From: JBKQVT01 sp963804825
Lineage (GTDB): Bacteria > Planctomycetota > Planctomycetia > Pirellulales > Thermoguttaceae
Reading direction: 5' to 3'
Assembly: GCA_963804825.1 (NCBI GenBank)
Contig: CAWDRV010000001.1
Location: 620,001 to 684,000 of the forward strand
DNA length: 64,000 nt
Made by a program: the position numbers and the translations under genes
In this document: positions 36,969-46,550 of the stretch, piece by piece
Layout: every line of letters starts with the position of its first letter
Position numbering within the stretch: the first letter of the stretch is position 1
Notes under the pieces: model-generated
The model's database searches: none
What the model saw: the letters and a program-made list of their open reading frames with translations, nothing else
What the model was told of the DNA's origin: nothing

Positions 36969-37006
36969 CCTAATCCCTAATCCCCAATCCCTAATCCCCA
37001 ATCCCT
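36969..37006. repeat. CCCTAAT/CCCCAAT heptamer array, copy 1
   Basis: Five consecutive 7-bp units alternate CCCTAAT and CCCCAAT. Arrays of the same units lie at 50679-50710 and 51758-51800, with an inverted remnant at 52086-52110 and a single unit near 63208. Confidence 0.85.
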
Positions 37007-37012
37007 TCTCCC

Positions 37013-37552
37013 CTACCGCGGCCCCTGGTTCCCGGCCGCCGGTCCCTGGTCCTTGCCCGCCGCCTTCGCCACGACCACGGCGTTGCTGATCACCATTGCG
37101 TTGGGGACGTAAATCCGCTTATCGCCCGATTCCAACATGGTGAAACGCAAGTTGATCTCGGCCACGCGCCCCTCGAACGTCGTCACGGCGATGAGGTCGT
37201 TTTCCTTGAAGGGCTTGTAGACGATGACCATGATCCCGGCGAACACGTTCGAGATGATCTCCTTCAGGGCCAGGCCGACGGCCAGACCGACCAGACCGAA
37301 GCCGGCCACCAGGGCGCTGACGTCGATGCCGAGCGTGCCCAAAACGATGATGCCTGCGACCGCAAGAATCCCGCCGCGGGCGACCTGGCCGAATAAGTAG
37401 ATCAGGCTGGCGTCGACTTTTCGAAGGTTCCCGACCCGCACGATGATGCGCCGGGCCGCATCGGCCGAGAGCCAGGCGACCACAGCGATGGCCACCGTGA
37501 TGGCCAGCCGCACGAAAAGGGCGCTCTTTAGGATGCTTTCTGGTGAGAACAT
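37013..37552 (-). CDS. Small MscS-type mechanosensitive channel
   Basis: A 179-residue channel protein. It has two predicted N-terminal helices, then the conserved pore helix GFGLVGLAVGLALKEIISNVFAG and the beta-domain start KPFKENDLIAVTTFEGRVAEI. It ends soon after the beta domain (NAMVISNAVVV), so it lacks the long C-terminal alpha/beta cage of E. coli MscS. It would open on membrane tension to release solutes. An AGGAGGAA ribosome-binding site supports the start; the upstream in-frame extension is not coding. Confidence 0.87.
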   Translation of the reverse strand: MFSPESILKSALFVRLAITVAIAVVAWLSADAARRIIVRVGNLRKVDASLIYLFGQVARGGILAVAGIIVLGTLGIDVSALVAGFGLVGLAVGLALKEIISNVFAGIMVIVYKPFKENDLIAVTTFEGRVAEINLRFTMLESGDKRIYVPNAMVISNAVVVAKAAGKDQGPAAGNQGPR

Positions 37553-37571
37553 GGTGGACGTTCCTCCTGGT

Positions 37572-38926
37572 TTACATCGACAACGCGCAGCCGAGACAAG
37601 TCCGGCCGCGACGGGCAAGCGACGCGGCGTCAACGCAGCGTCGGACGCCGGTCGGTCGCGGCGCCGCGCTGGCTGGCGTCGCTCCGCTGCTGGGCAATGC
37701 GTCGACCTGGTCGCGAATGCGCGGGTCGCTGTCCTCGCCCGCAATCCGCTCCACCTCTTCCAACAACAGCGGATCGCCGCTGGTGGCCATCAGCGTAATC
37801 GCCGTCAGACGCACTTCGGCGTCCGCATCCTTGCCGAGCTGCATCAACCAGGGAGCAGCGTCGATGCTGCGCAGCTCCGGCAACGCCCGGGCCAACTCCT
37901 TGCGCACCGCGGGGTCGGCGCTGAAGAGCCGCCGGGCCAAATCGAAATGCACCTCGGTGAATCCGCGCCGCGAAAGCTCCGCCCGCGCCGCCGCGGACGT
38001 CTCCTCGACCGGCGAACACGATTGCTGCAACAACTCGAACGAATCGACTGATTTCAGGCCGCTCGACGGCGGCTCGGGCGACAGCTTCTCGGCCGCCGAC
38101 GCCTGATGGATCGCATTGTCCGCCGGATTCTGTCCGGGGAGCTTAAAGGGGACGGTCGCATTTTCGCCAGATGAAGAGGAGGACGTTGCCCCGGCTGCCG
38201 ATGACTTCGAGCCCGCGTCCTGTTGCGCGCCGTCGGTGTTGGCCAACGGCAGCGGCGGCGAACCGGCCGTCGGCGATCCACCGGGCGAGGGCAACAAGGC
38301 GGGAGTCGCCGTCTCGTGGGCCGACGGTTCCTGGCCGGCCGAGGTCGGCCAGCGGTCGGGGCCCTGCAAGGCAAGCCGTGCCGCCGACGCGGCGTCATTG
38401 TCGGCACGCCTGGCCAAGGCGTCGGTCACCGCCGCTGCGGGGTCGGCCTGGGCCGCCCGCAATACCTTCTCGCAACACGCGATCACCTCGACGGTGTCGA
38501 TCGTGCCGGGGTCCAACGGGCCGCGGAGGATCAGGACCGCCAACTCGGCCGCGTCGTGCCGGCCCGCCGGTCCCAATTCGGACTGGCGATCGGCCAGCTC
38601 GTGGGCCAGCAGGGCGAATTTCGGCGAGCTGCCCGCGGCCGACAGCGTCTTCCACTGGTCGATCTGTTCCAACAGCGTTTGCCGGGCCGCGTGGGCGATG
38701 CGTTCCCGCGGCGAGGCGAGCGCCTCGACGAGAATGGGAATCCCCATGTCGCCGGTGGCTCCGACGCGTCCCAACAGGGGCCCGGCGATTTCGTCCGGCA
38801 CGGCGCCCAACTGCGCTCGCCAATGGGCGATGGTCAAGGGCGCATACTGCGTCCGAGCCAGATCACCAAGGCCATCACCCCGACAACCAGGGGCGTCAGG
38901 ACAAGCAATCGCAACAATGCCTTCAT
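37572..38926 (-). pseudogene. HEAT-repeat membrane-anchored protein, frameshifted
   Basis: The start MKALLRLLVLTPLVVGVMAL gives an N-terminal membrane anchor after a GAGAAGG ribosome-binding site. A one-base loss near 38850 shifts the frame; restoring it joins the anchor to YAPLTIAHWRAQLGAVPDEI. The body has HEAT-like helical pairs at both ends (PLLGRVGATGDMGIPILVEA; DAAPWLMQLGKDADAEVRLT). A long Ser/Ala/Pro linker lies between about residues 230 and 330. That linker contains a translated remnant of the GGGGACTGTCCC repeat (GENATVPFK). Function is unknown; a scaffold role is likely. Confidence 0.7.
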
Positions 38927-39258
38927 GGCATCCTTCTCCCGAGGGTGCGGCATTGTCGGCATTTGGGCGAAGTCTCACAAGATCACTGTCGCAGTCACGT
39001 CGCAGGAAAATTTTCGCCAGATTACGCAGACTTCCTATGATGAATATCTGGAAAGTCCAGAAAAGTTTGGCTGGGCGATACCGCCTGTGTAAGCCGAATA
39101 ATCGGGAGTGCAACCGGGCGACTCTTCCAGCACAACGACGGACGGCGTGTTGTTTCCAAAGGGGGGGAAATGGCGAAATCGCAGCTTTGTCCAGCGGTAC
39201 GAGGGGTAACGCAGGGAGGACCGTCCCTCGTTCACGGCCAGCGCCCCTGGGCCTGGCG
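38927..39258. other. Gap between divergent genes, nothing recognised
   Basis: No gene or repeat was identified in this 332-base divergent region, which presumably holds the promoters of the HEAT protein gene and the next gene. No convincing -35/-10 pair was found by eye. Confidence 0.4.
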
Positions 39259-40186
39259 ATGTCGTTGACGCCGGGAGGATCGAGGCAGTCCCGCACGAGA
39301 TCACGTACAACCACGACGAGCGACCATTTGCCTGATCCTCGGGCTGGGATTGATCCTGGTCCAACCGCTGCATGGCGCGTGGCTGGAACCGGACCCCACG
39401 GAGGGCACCAGCAGCGCCAAGGCCCAACGGGAGGCCATCCGGTCGATCCCGACGAGCAAGCTGGACGCGGCCGGCCGGGCGAAAGTCGCCGCGGTTTTGG
39501 ACAATGTCACCCTGTATCGCCGCATGCCCGTTCGCGTGGCGCCTTGCGACGCGGATCTGCATCTTTTCGTCGTCCGTCATCCGGACGTGATCGTCAACAT
39601 TTGGGAAGTGTTGGGCGTCGCCCAGTTGAGGCTTCGGCAAACGGGCCCGGAGGCGTTTCGCGTGGACGAGAAAGAGGGCACGTCGGCGACGCTGCAATTC
39701 CTCTATCACACGCGAGATATCCACGTGGTCTATGGCGAGTGGAAATACACGGGCACGGTGTTGCCTCGGCCGGTCACGGGCCGCTGTCTGGCCATTCTGA
39801 AAAGCGGCTACTTGCGTGATTCCGAGGGCGCTTCCTACATCTCCGATCGACTCGATGCGTTTGTGAGCGTGGAGCCGGGCGGGGTCGAGCTGCTCACCAA
39901 GATCTTCTATCCGCTGATCGCCAAGACGGCCGACGCCAATTTCCTCCAGACGGCCGGGTTCGTCGGCAGCCTGTCGCGGACCGCGGAAACGAACAGCCGC
40001 GGTCTCAAGCGACTGGCCGGCAAGCTCACGCACGTTCAACCCGAGGTGCGGCAGCAATTCGCCGACATCGTCGCGGAGGTCGCCCGGAAGGCTTCCGATG
40101 CGGACATCCGGTCCGCGGCAGCGGAGCCCCTGCCGGCGCGGCCTTCGCGGGTGGCGGTGCAGCAGGAGGCAGGCACGCGGCGGTAA
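39259..40186 (+). CDS. Exported protein of unknown function (start possibly frameshifted)
   Basis: The coding body of about 278 residues is clear from 39350, with strand-rich segments (CDADLHLFVVRHPDVIVNIWE, YHTRDIHVVYGEWKYTG). In the same frame just upstream is TICLILGLGLILVQPLHGAW, a signal-peptide-like stretch without its own start codon. An ATG at 39259 in the adjacent frame (MSLTPGGSRQSRTRS) would supply an N-terminus if one base near 39322 is extra. Similar proteins occur in planctomycetes as far as I recall. Function is unknown. Confidence 0.65.
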
Positions 40187-40201
40187 GGGACTCATCGCCA
40201 A

Positions 40202-40259
40202 GTGCCACTGGCGTCCCGCCAGTGCTTCCAGCAGCACGGGCAAGATGCCCGGGGCACTC
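40202..40259. repeat. GTGCCACTGGC hairpin repeat
   Basis: Two adjacent hairpins, CACTGGCGTCCCGCCAGTG and CGGGCAAGATGCCCG, are bounded by GTGCCAC-like ends. It resembles the repeat at 33251-33331. Confidence 0.6.
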
Positions 40260-40317
40260 GCCGCTGGGGCATTCGAAAAGCAACTCGCGTCTGTCCGATG
40301 TCCCCTCACCCTAACCC

Positions 40318-40724
40318 CAATACCGTTGAATTAGTCGTAAGTATCTTGTTGCCAATTGGTTATGAATCGCCACTGTCCGTCAGTCCCGGAGGGACGGTTG
40401 ACAATAGCCCAGCACTTCAGTGCTGGGTAAGCAGTTGAAGCAAACGTTGCGTCAGTCCCGGAGGGACGGTTGACAATAGCCCAGCACTTCAGTGCTGGGT
40501 AAGCAGTTGAAACAAACGTTGCGTCAGTCCCGGAGGGACGGTTGAAGTGGGGCGATTTCGCCGGGCCTCAATCGTCCCTACGGGACTCCATGAAATCCTT
40601 CCCTGCCCATGATCCCAGCAGTAAACTGCTGGGCTATTATCAATCGTCCCTCCGGGACGGAGACCCGCGGCCAACACAATAACTACTTCAAAATAAACAA
40701 CTTGCGACTATTTCAACGGTATTG
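40318..40724. mobile_element. 407-bp MITE-like element with 10-bp target duplication
   Basis: Perfect 13-bp terminal inverted repeats (CAATACCGTTGAA and TTCAACGGTATTG) extend as an imperfect 24-bp match. The element is flanked on both sides by the direct repeat ACCCTAACCC at 40308-40317 and 40725-40734. The interior has a 72-bp tandem repeat (units starting at 40379, 40451 and partly 40523), built of GTCCCGGAGGGAC and CCCAGCACTTCAGTGCTGGG palindromes. It encodes no protein. It appears to have inserted into an older CCCTCACCCTAACCCTCTCCC-type repeat. Confidence 0.85.
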
Positions 40725-40756
40725 ACCCTAACCCTCTCCCGATGGGAGAGGGGACA

Positions 40757-43700
40757 TTACGCCCGCCGGCCGCTGAACTCCGCGATCGCCAACTCCTTCA
40801 TCCGCTTCAGATCGAGTTTGCCGGTCCCCAGCACGGGGATCGTTTCAACCTGGCGAAAGCTGTCGGGCGAGGGAATCCAGATGGGCGGCAGGCCGCTCTG
40901 CGCCAAGCGGCGACAGAGTTCCTCGCCGCCCAGCGGCAAGGCCGTGTGCAGGACCACGAGCCGCTCGCCCTTCTTCTCGTCGGGCACGGCGGCCACGGCC
41001 AGCCGCAGATCGTCCTCGTCGAGGTGCAGCAGGTTGCGCAGGGCCTCCTCGATGCGGAGGTGCGGGACCATCTCGCCGCCGATCTTGGAAAAACGGCTCA
41101 CACGGTCGGTAATGTGGATGAAGCCGTCGGGGTCGATCCGCGCCACGTCGCCGGTCTGGTACCAACCGTCGCGGATGGCTTGGGCCGTCAGGTCGGGGCG
41201 TCCGAGATAGCCTTTCATGACGTTGGCGCCGCGGACCAGCAACATTCCCGGCTGGTCGGCGCCCAGGTCCGCGCCCGTCTCCAGGTCGATCACCTTGGCG
41301 GAGACGCCGGGCAGCGGGCGGCCCACGCTGCCCTCGCGGATGCCCTGGCGGCCGGTCAGGTCGCGGCTGGGCGGCACATTGCCCGAGACCACGGGCGACA
41401 GCTCCGTCGCCCCGTAGCCTTCGACCGGATGGACGCCGAAGCGTTTCTCAAAGGCCGCGGCCAGGTCCGGCGACAGCTTCTCCGCCCCGGTGAACACCAC
41501 GTCCAGGGCGGCGAAATCCTCCGGCTCGCAGCGCCGCAAGTAGGACCGCAAGAACGTGGGCGTGGTCACCAGGATCGTCACGCCATGCTGCCGGCAGAGC
41601 TTGCCGACCTGACGGGGTTCCAGAGGCGTGTAGTGATAGACGCCCATTCGGCGCCAGCGTCAACACCGTCCAGAGCGTGGTGGTGTAGCCGAAGGAATGA
41701 AACATCGGCAGCACGCCCAGCAGCACGTCTTGCGGGACCAGGTGGACGATCTCATCGACCGCCTCGACGTTCGAGCCCACGTTGCGATGCGTGAGCATCA
41801 CGCCCTTGGGCTGGCCGGTCGAGCCCGAGGTGAACATGACCGTGAGCAGGTCGTCCATCTTGATCCGCGTCAGGCCGAGGCAGCGTTCGAGCACGGCCGC
41901 CGGCAACAGCCAGGTTTGGGCGGCGGCAATCGCCTTGTCGGCCCAAGTGATCTTTTTCCTGAGGTCCTCGAGGTAGACCACGTCGGCGTCGATCTTCAGC
42001 GGGAATCGCTCCAGCAGGCGGGGACTGGTCAGCACGTGACGAATGCCGCACTGGGCGATGCACTGGTTCATCACGTCGGAGGAGACCGTGTAGTTCAGGT
42101 TGACGGCGACGCGGCGGTCGATCGTCAGCGCCGCGTTGGCCAGCACCGAGCCGACCGAGGGCGGCAGCAGGAGGCCGACCTGCTGCTCGTCGCGGGCGAG
42201 GACCTCGCGGCGGAGCGCGCGGCGGAGGACCAGCGTGCCCATCAACAGCTTGGCGCCGCTGAGTTCCACGCCCGACGAGTCGGCCACCTTGGAGCGGAGC
42301 AATGCGCCGCGGCACGTCCGCAGGAACTTCCGCGGCAGGTTCAACTCGTGACTCGGTCGCTGCTGCATGGCTCGGGTTCCCAACTGCTCGACGGCCTGGC
42401 GGACCGGGGCGACGTCGGCGGGCTGCGCGATCGGCCGGCCAAAGTGGATGCTCATGGGATAGGGCAGCCGCCGCGGCCACTTCCAAAAAAACCGGCCCCC
42501 CTCGAAACTAAAGATACTGCCCCACAGCCCGCCAAGATAGACCGGCACCACCGGCGCGTCGGTCCCTTTCATCATCGACAGGAAACCGGGATGAAACTCC
42601 TGCATCCGGCCGGTCCGCGTCAGGCCGCCCTCCGGAAAGATACAAACCAAGTCCCCCTGTCGCAAAGCCTCCCGGGTGGTGCGAATCGAGCGGAGGATGG
42701 CGCCCCTCCCCGCTTGGATGGGGATAATGCCCGCCGCTCGGGCGAACCAACGGATCCACCAACCCTCGAAGTACGGCCCGTAGGCAATCATGCGGATGTG
42801 CCGCGGACAGGCCAACCCCAGAAGGATTCCGTCGGCCCAGCTCACGTGGTTCGAGACGAGCATAACCCCACCCGTTTCGGGGATGTTTTCCATGCCTTCG
42901 ATGCGCACCCGATAGACCAGCCGCGTCAGCAGCCAGAGGGCGAAGCGGAGGGCCTCCACGGCGAGGAAGCGGGCACTGAGCAGAACCACCAGCAGCGTGG
43001 CCAGGCCGCCGCAGAGGAAGATTTGCCGGGCGCTGAGCCCGAGGACTTCGCTGAGGACCCAGAAGATGCCGCCGGCCAGCAACATGCCGGAGAAGGCGAT
43101 GAAGTTGTAGGCCGCCAGGATCGACCCCCGCGACTGCGGCGGCGAGCGATGCTGCAAGAAGGCTTGCAGGGGGACGTCGAAGAAGCCGGCGCTGAAGCCC
43201 AAGGCCAGCAGCCCCAGGCAGCTTCCAAGGTAGCCGGTCGATAGCAGTGTGCCGGCGTGGGCCGGGACGCAATACAGCAGCAGGCAGCTCACGGCCATGC
43301 CGCCGGCGGCCCAGGGGACCATCCCCAACTCGATCTTGCCGGCCGACCAGACGCCGGCCAGGGCGCTGCCCAAGCCGACGCCCACCGCCAGCGCGGCCAG
43401 CAAGTAGCTGACGTACTGCTGGTCCATGCCCAATCCGACGGTGACCAGGCGATCGATGTTGACCTGGGAGGCGGCGGCGAGGAACCAGTAGAAGGCGCTG
43501 GCCAGGGCCGCCAGCAGCAACGCGCGGTTGGCCCCCAGCGTGGCCAGGTCGCGCCACGTCTGCCCGACGGCGTTCAGCGGGAAATGCCGGCTGGGATTCG
43601 CCGGCCGCAGCCGCGCAATCCTCAGGCTGACCACCAGGCCCAGCAGGGCCACGCCGATCAGGGCCGCGGCCGAGATCCCCCAGTGCTGTCCGCCGTCCGG

Positions 43701-44321
43701 CCCGGTCAGGCCGAACAGTGCGGCGCCCGCCACCGTGCCGCTGATGATCGCGACGATGGTCGTCAGGCCCATCAAGCCGTTGGCCGCCGAGAGCCGGTCG
43801 GCGCGGACGATTTCGGGGAGGCAGCCCATCCTGGCCGGGCTGAACAAGGCGGCCTCCGCGCCCATGAGCGTCAGCACCCCGTACATCAAGTAGATGTTTC
43901 CCTGCAAGATCGCGGCGATGCCCAGAACCATCAACACCACCTCGGCCACTTTGCAGCCGAGGATCACCGCGCGTTTGCTGAAGCGGTCGGCCAGATAGCC
44001 GGCCGGCGCCGCCAGGAGAATGTAAGGGAGCACCAAGCAGACCAGTCCCATCGACAACGCCCGATCGGCGTGCTTGGCTCCCAGGATGCCCTTGCCGATG
44101 GGGACGATCAGCCAGCGGAACATGTTGTCGTTGAGGGCGACGAAGAATTGCGTCGCCAGGAGGCCGAGGAAACTCCGGGTCGCCAGTCCGCCGCGGATAT
44201 CGGCCATCGGCGCTGCCGGAACGCCGACGGCGCCGGCGCCGCCAACGTCGGCTGCGGGCGCCGCAGCGGCCGGCAACGGTCCGGCCACGGCGGATTTCGC
44301 AAGGGCGATCGAACTGGCCAT
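40757..44321 (-). pseudogene. LplT-PlsC-Aas fusion (lysophospholipid reacylation), frameshifted
   Basis: About 1187 residues when joined. A major-facilitator lysophospholipid flippase domain (LplT-like, about 50-430) comes first. A PlsC acyltransferase follows, with the NHVSWAD motif (about 480) and the EGG motif PEGGL. Last is an AMP-binding acyl-ACP synthetase (FTSGSTGQPKGVMLTH, GYGATELSP, WYQTGDVARID). The frame breaks near 41645, where TLAPNG should read TLAPMGVYHYTP; one A is extra. It would flip lysophospholipids inward and reacylate them at the inner membrane. Confidence 0.87.
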
Positions 44322-44383
44322 GATCGGCGATTCTCCGCTTTTTCCTTGGTAAGGACCCGTAAAACAATAACCGACTCAATTTC

Positions 44384-44435
44384 AGGAGGGCATTCTTGTC
44401 TGCCCGCAAACGACAGGCAAGAATGCCTGTCCTCC
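44384..44435. repeat. AGGAGG...CAAGAATGCCTGTCCTCC hairpin repeat, copy 1
   Basis: The arms AGGAGGGCATTCTTGTCTG and CAGGCAAGAATGCCTGTCCT are near-perfect complements around a 12-base loop. A second copy lies within 45624-45747. Confidence 0.8.
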
Positions 44436-44714
44436 CGACAGCGGTTCATTCTATGAACCAAGGCGAGCCGCGACAGCGGATATAACCCGATCCGAGAGGG
44501 CATTTGCCGCCGGACTTAATTTAATAACACCCCATAAGATGCAACCCGAACGGCGGGTGGATCAGCGATGGGCAAGGCCCGGGCGGTTCCAACCGATCGA
44601 ATCCTTGCGAGCCCGACAACCGGGAAAAGCGGCGCCAACGCTGCATTGGGACTCGCCCCGGGAAACTTCAACGCAAGCCGGTCCCCGCGCCGAAGCGATA
44701 CCAGGGGAAAAATC
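44436..44714. other. Remaining leader between the fusion gene and the small membrane gene
   Basis: No gene recognised. A GGGGAAA ribosome-binding site for the next gene lies at its end. Confidence 0.4.
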
Positions 44715-44969
44715 ATGGAAATCAGCCGGAATCAATACTTCCTCATCGGGCTGTTGGTGCTCTTCGTGGGCATCCAGTTCCACATGGTCGACAACATCAA
44801 GTTGACTCCGCAATTCGCGGCGTTCGTTGCGGAGCGGACCGGCCAGCCGGTCGAGGCGGCCGCCCTCAAGACCAGCCTCCGCCCGCCGGAATGGCTCAGT
44901 TGGTCGCTCATGTCCGTCGGTTCGGTGCTGATTTTGCACAGTTGGGCGATGAAGAAGCCCGGCGGCTAG
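44715..44969 (+). CDS. Small membrane protein
   Basis: An 84-residue protein with two predicted membrane helices (YFLIGLLVLFVGIQFHMVDNI near residues 9-29, and WLSWSLMSVGSVLILHSWAM near 60-79). A short polar loop lies between them and KKPGG at the C-terminus. The start follows GGGGAAAAATC, a good ribosome-binding site. I do not recognise the family. Confidence 0.7.
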   Translation: MEISRNQYFLIGLLVLFVGIQFHMVDNIKLTPQFAAFVAERTGQPVEAAALKTSLRPPEWLSWSLMSVGSVLILHSWAMKKPGG

Positions 44970-45030
44970 GGAGCGGGCAGTGGGCCCCCTCGGGGTCCAC
45001 TCTATCGGGCGATTCGCGGCCCGGAGCGCA

Positions 45031-45148
45031 GTTCTTAGAACTTAGTTCTTAGAACTTAGACCTTAGAGCTTAGACCTTAGCACTCAGGCCCGAGGTACAA
45101 GCTCTCTAAGTTCTAAGATCTAAGCACTAAGCTCTTCGTTCTAAGCTC
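45031..45148. repeat. CTTAGA heptamer array with inverted halves
   Basis: About seven units of the form ACTTAGA/GCTTAGA/CCTTAGA are followed, after a short spacer, by about five units in the opposite sense (TCTAAGC, TCTAAGA). The array could fold into a long hairpin. It ends 10 bases before the promoter of the STAS gene. Confidence 0.8.
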
Positions 45149-45158
45149 TCCGCAGCCC

Positions 45159-45188
45159 TTGACACCCGTCAGAATTGGAAACTAGGAT
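45159..45188 (+). promoter_or_regulatory. Promoter of the STAS/kinase pair
   Basis: A perfect TTGACA box and TAGGAT are separated by 18 bases, about 65 bases before the STAS start. Confidence 0.65.
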
Positions 45189-45252
45189 GGGCGTAGCGAA
45201 AATCCATTTTCCCGCGCACCGAGCATTTTCCCATTGCAGAGGAGCCTGGCCG

Positions 45253-45607
45253 ATGGCCAATTACCGGCGCCTGGACGTCAAGCAAGTCGGCGACGTGACG
45301 GTGGTCCGCTTTCGCGATCACAAGATCGTCGAGGACATCAATATTCAGGAGTTGGGAAGCGAGAATGTTTCAACTGATCGAGGTCGAGAACCGCGACAAG
45401 CTCTTGCTGAACTTCTCGGACGTCGATTTCCTGTCCAGTGCCGCGTTGGGCAAACTGATCACGCTGGACAAGAAGATGAAGGCCCACGGCGGCGCACTGA
45501 AACTGTGCAACATCCGCCCCGAGATATTCGAGGTCTTCAGCATCACCCGGCTGAACCGCCTCTTCGACATCAAGGACGACGAGGCGGACGGCCTGGCCGC
45601 CTTTTAG
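45253..45607 (+). pseudogene. STAS-domain anti-sigma factor antagonist, frameshifted
   Basis: A GAGGAG ribosome-binding site precedes MANYRRLDVKQVGDVTVVRF. The frame shifts near 45364; removing one A of AA restores ELGSEMFQLIEVENRDKLLL. The joined product, about 117 residues, is a STAS domain with the phosphorylatable serine segment FLSSAALGKLITLDKKMK. Such proteins bind anti-sigma kinases and free a sigma factor when dephosphorylated. The downstream HATPase gene is the natural partner. Confidence 0.82.
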
Positions 45608-45623
45608 AACTTGGAAAAGAATA

Positions 45624-45747
45624 AGGCGTCGTAACGAATCAAACTGTCCGAATCAGGAGGCCGGACATTCCTGTCTGGCGGGAAAAGACAGGCAAGAATG
45701 CCTGTCCTCCTGAACGCGATGGGGCAACTCGTTCTGTTACGACGCCT
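45624..45747. mobile_element. MITE-like hairpin element between STAS and kinase genes
   Basis: The ends AGGCGTCGTAACGAA and GTTACGACGCCT are inverted repeats. The interior is the AGGAGG...AATGCCTGTCCTCC hairpin also seen at 44384-44435. No target duplication is clear. It separates two genes that would otherwise be expected to be adjacent. Confidence 0.65.
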
Positions 45748-45839
45748 GACCTGGGGACCGGGTACCCTCTGGGTGCCTTCTGAAACCGTCGTGCTTTCGT
45801 GATGAAAAACAGTGTGACGTAGCGTTGTAGCATTCACTC

Positions 45840-46265
45840 ATGTCCGAGCAATGGATCTGGCGATGCGATCGCGTTTTCCCTAGCGATACCGTCGCCGGCC
45901 GGCGGGTGCTCGATGAGTTGCTCGGGGAACTGGAAGCCCAGCACTGGCAACAGCACGACCTCTTCAGCGTCCACCTGGCGGTGGAAGAGGCCCTGGTCAA
46001 CGCCATCTGCCACGGCAACCGCTCGGACTCGGGCAAGCACGTGCGGGTCATCGGCCTGGTTTCCCGCGACCGCGTCCGCGTGGAAATCACCGACGAAGGC
46101 AGCGGTTTCGATCCCCACGCCGTGCCCGATCCCACCTGCGGCGAACGGTTGCACCGGGAGCGCGGTCGCGGCGTCATGCTGATGAAGGCCTTCATGTCGC
46201 GGGTCGAGTACGGCGCGGCGGGCAATCACGTGATCCTCGAGAAGGACCGCACCGCCGCCCGATGA
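45840..46265 (+). CDS. RsbW-type anti-sigma serine kinase (HATPase)
   Basis: A 141-residue GHKL ATPase of the anti-sigma regulatory type. The N box is EEALVNAICHGN (about 49-60), G1 is DEGSGFDP and G2 is GRGVMLM, with no histidine-kinase dimer domain. It would bind a sigma factor and phosphorylate the serine of its STAS antagonist. The STAS gene just upstream makes this a partner-switching pair, as in Bacillus RsbW/RsbV, though no sigma gene is visible nearby. Confidence 0.9.
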   Translation: MSEQWIWRCDRVFPSDTVAGRRVLDELLGELEAQHWQQHDLFSVHLAVEEALVNAICHGNRSDSGKHVRVIGLVSRDRVRVEITDEGSGFDPHAVPDPTCGERLHRERGRGVMLMKAFMSRVEYGAAGNHVILEKDRTAAR

Positions 46266-46327
46266 CTGCGTCGGGGGACTGTTGGCGAAACCGCAAGCGG
46301 AAATTTTGATCCCAGGTTCTGCATTCC

Positions 46328-46357
46328 GCCCCCCGGACGCAGTCCGGGGGCTTTTTT
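46328..46357 (+). terminator. Intrinsic terminator after kinase gene
   Basis: A 10-bp GC-rich stem (CCCCCCGGAC with GTCCGGGGGC, GCA loop) is followed by six T. A near-identical stem on the other strand lies at the end of rnpA (52139-52162), so the hairpin is also a dispersed repeat. Confidence 0.85.
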
Positions 46358-46550
46358 GGCTTCCTCGTTTGTTTTCCTTCTCCCTTATCCGGCGGCTGAC
46401 GCCGCCGGCTCGCCGCCCTCCCCCTTGGCCAATCGCCGCGGACATGGCATAATACGTGGTTCGTGCGTGGCGGGGCCCCTTGGCATGGCCATGCCACGCC
46501 CATGCAAGTTCATTTCTTCCATTCCATGGAATTTTTACGGAGTCGATTCG

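Noticed and set aside
40379..40595. Possible CRISPR array from regularly repeated GTCAGTCCCGGAGGGACGG
   Set aside because: The 72-bp units are tandem and almost identical throughout, so there are no variable spacers, and no cas genes are present. It is the interior of a MITE.
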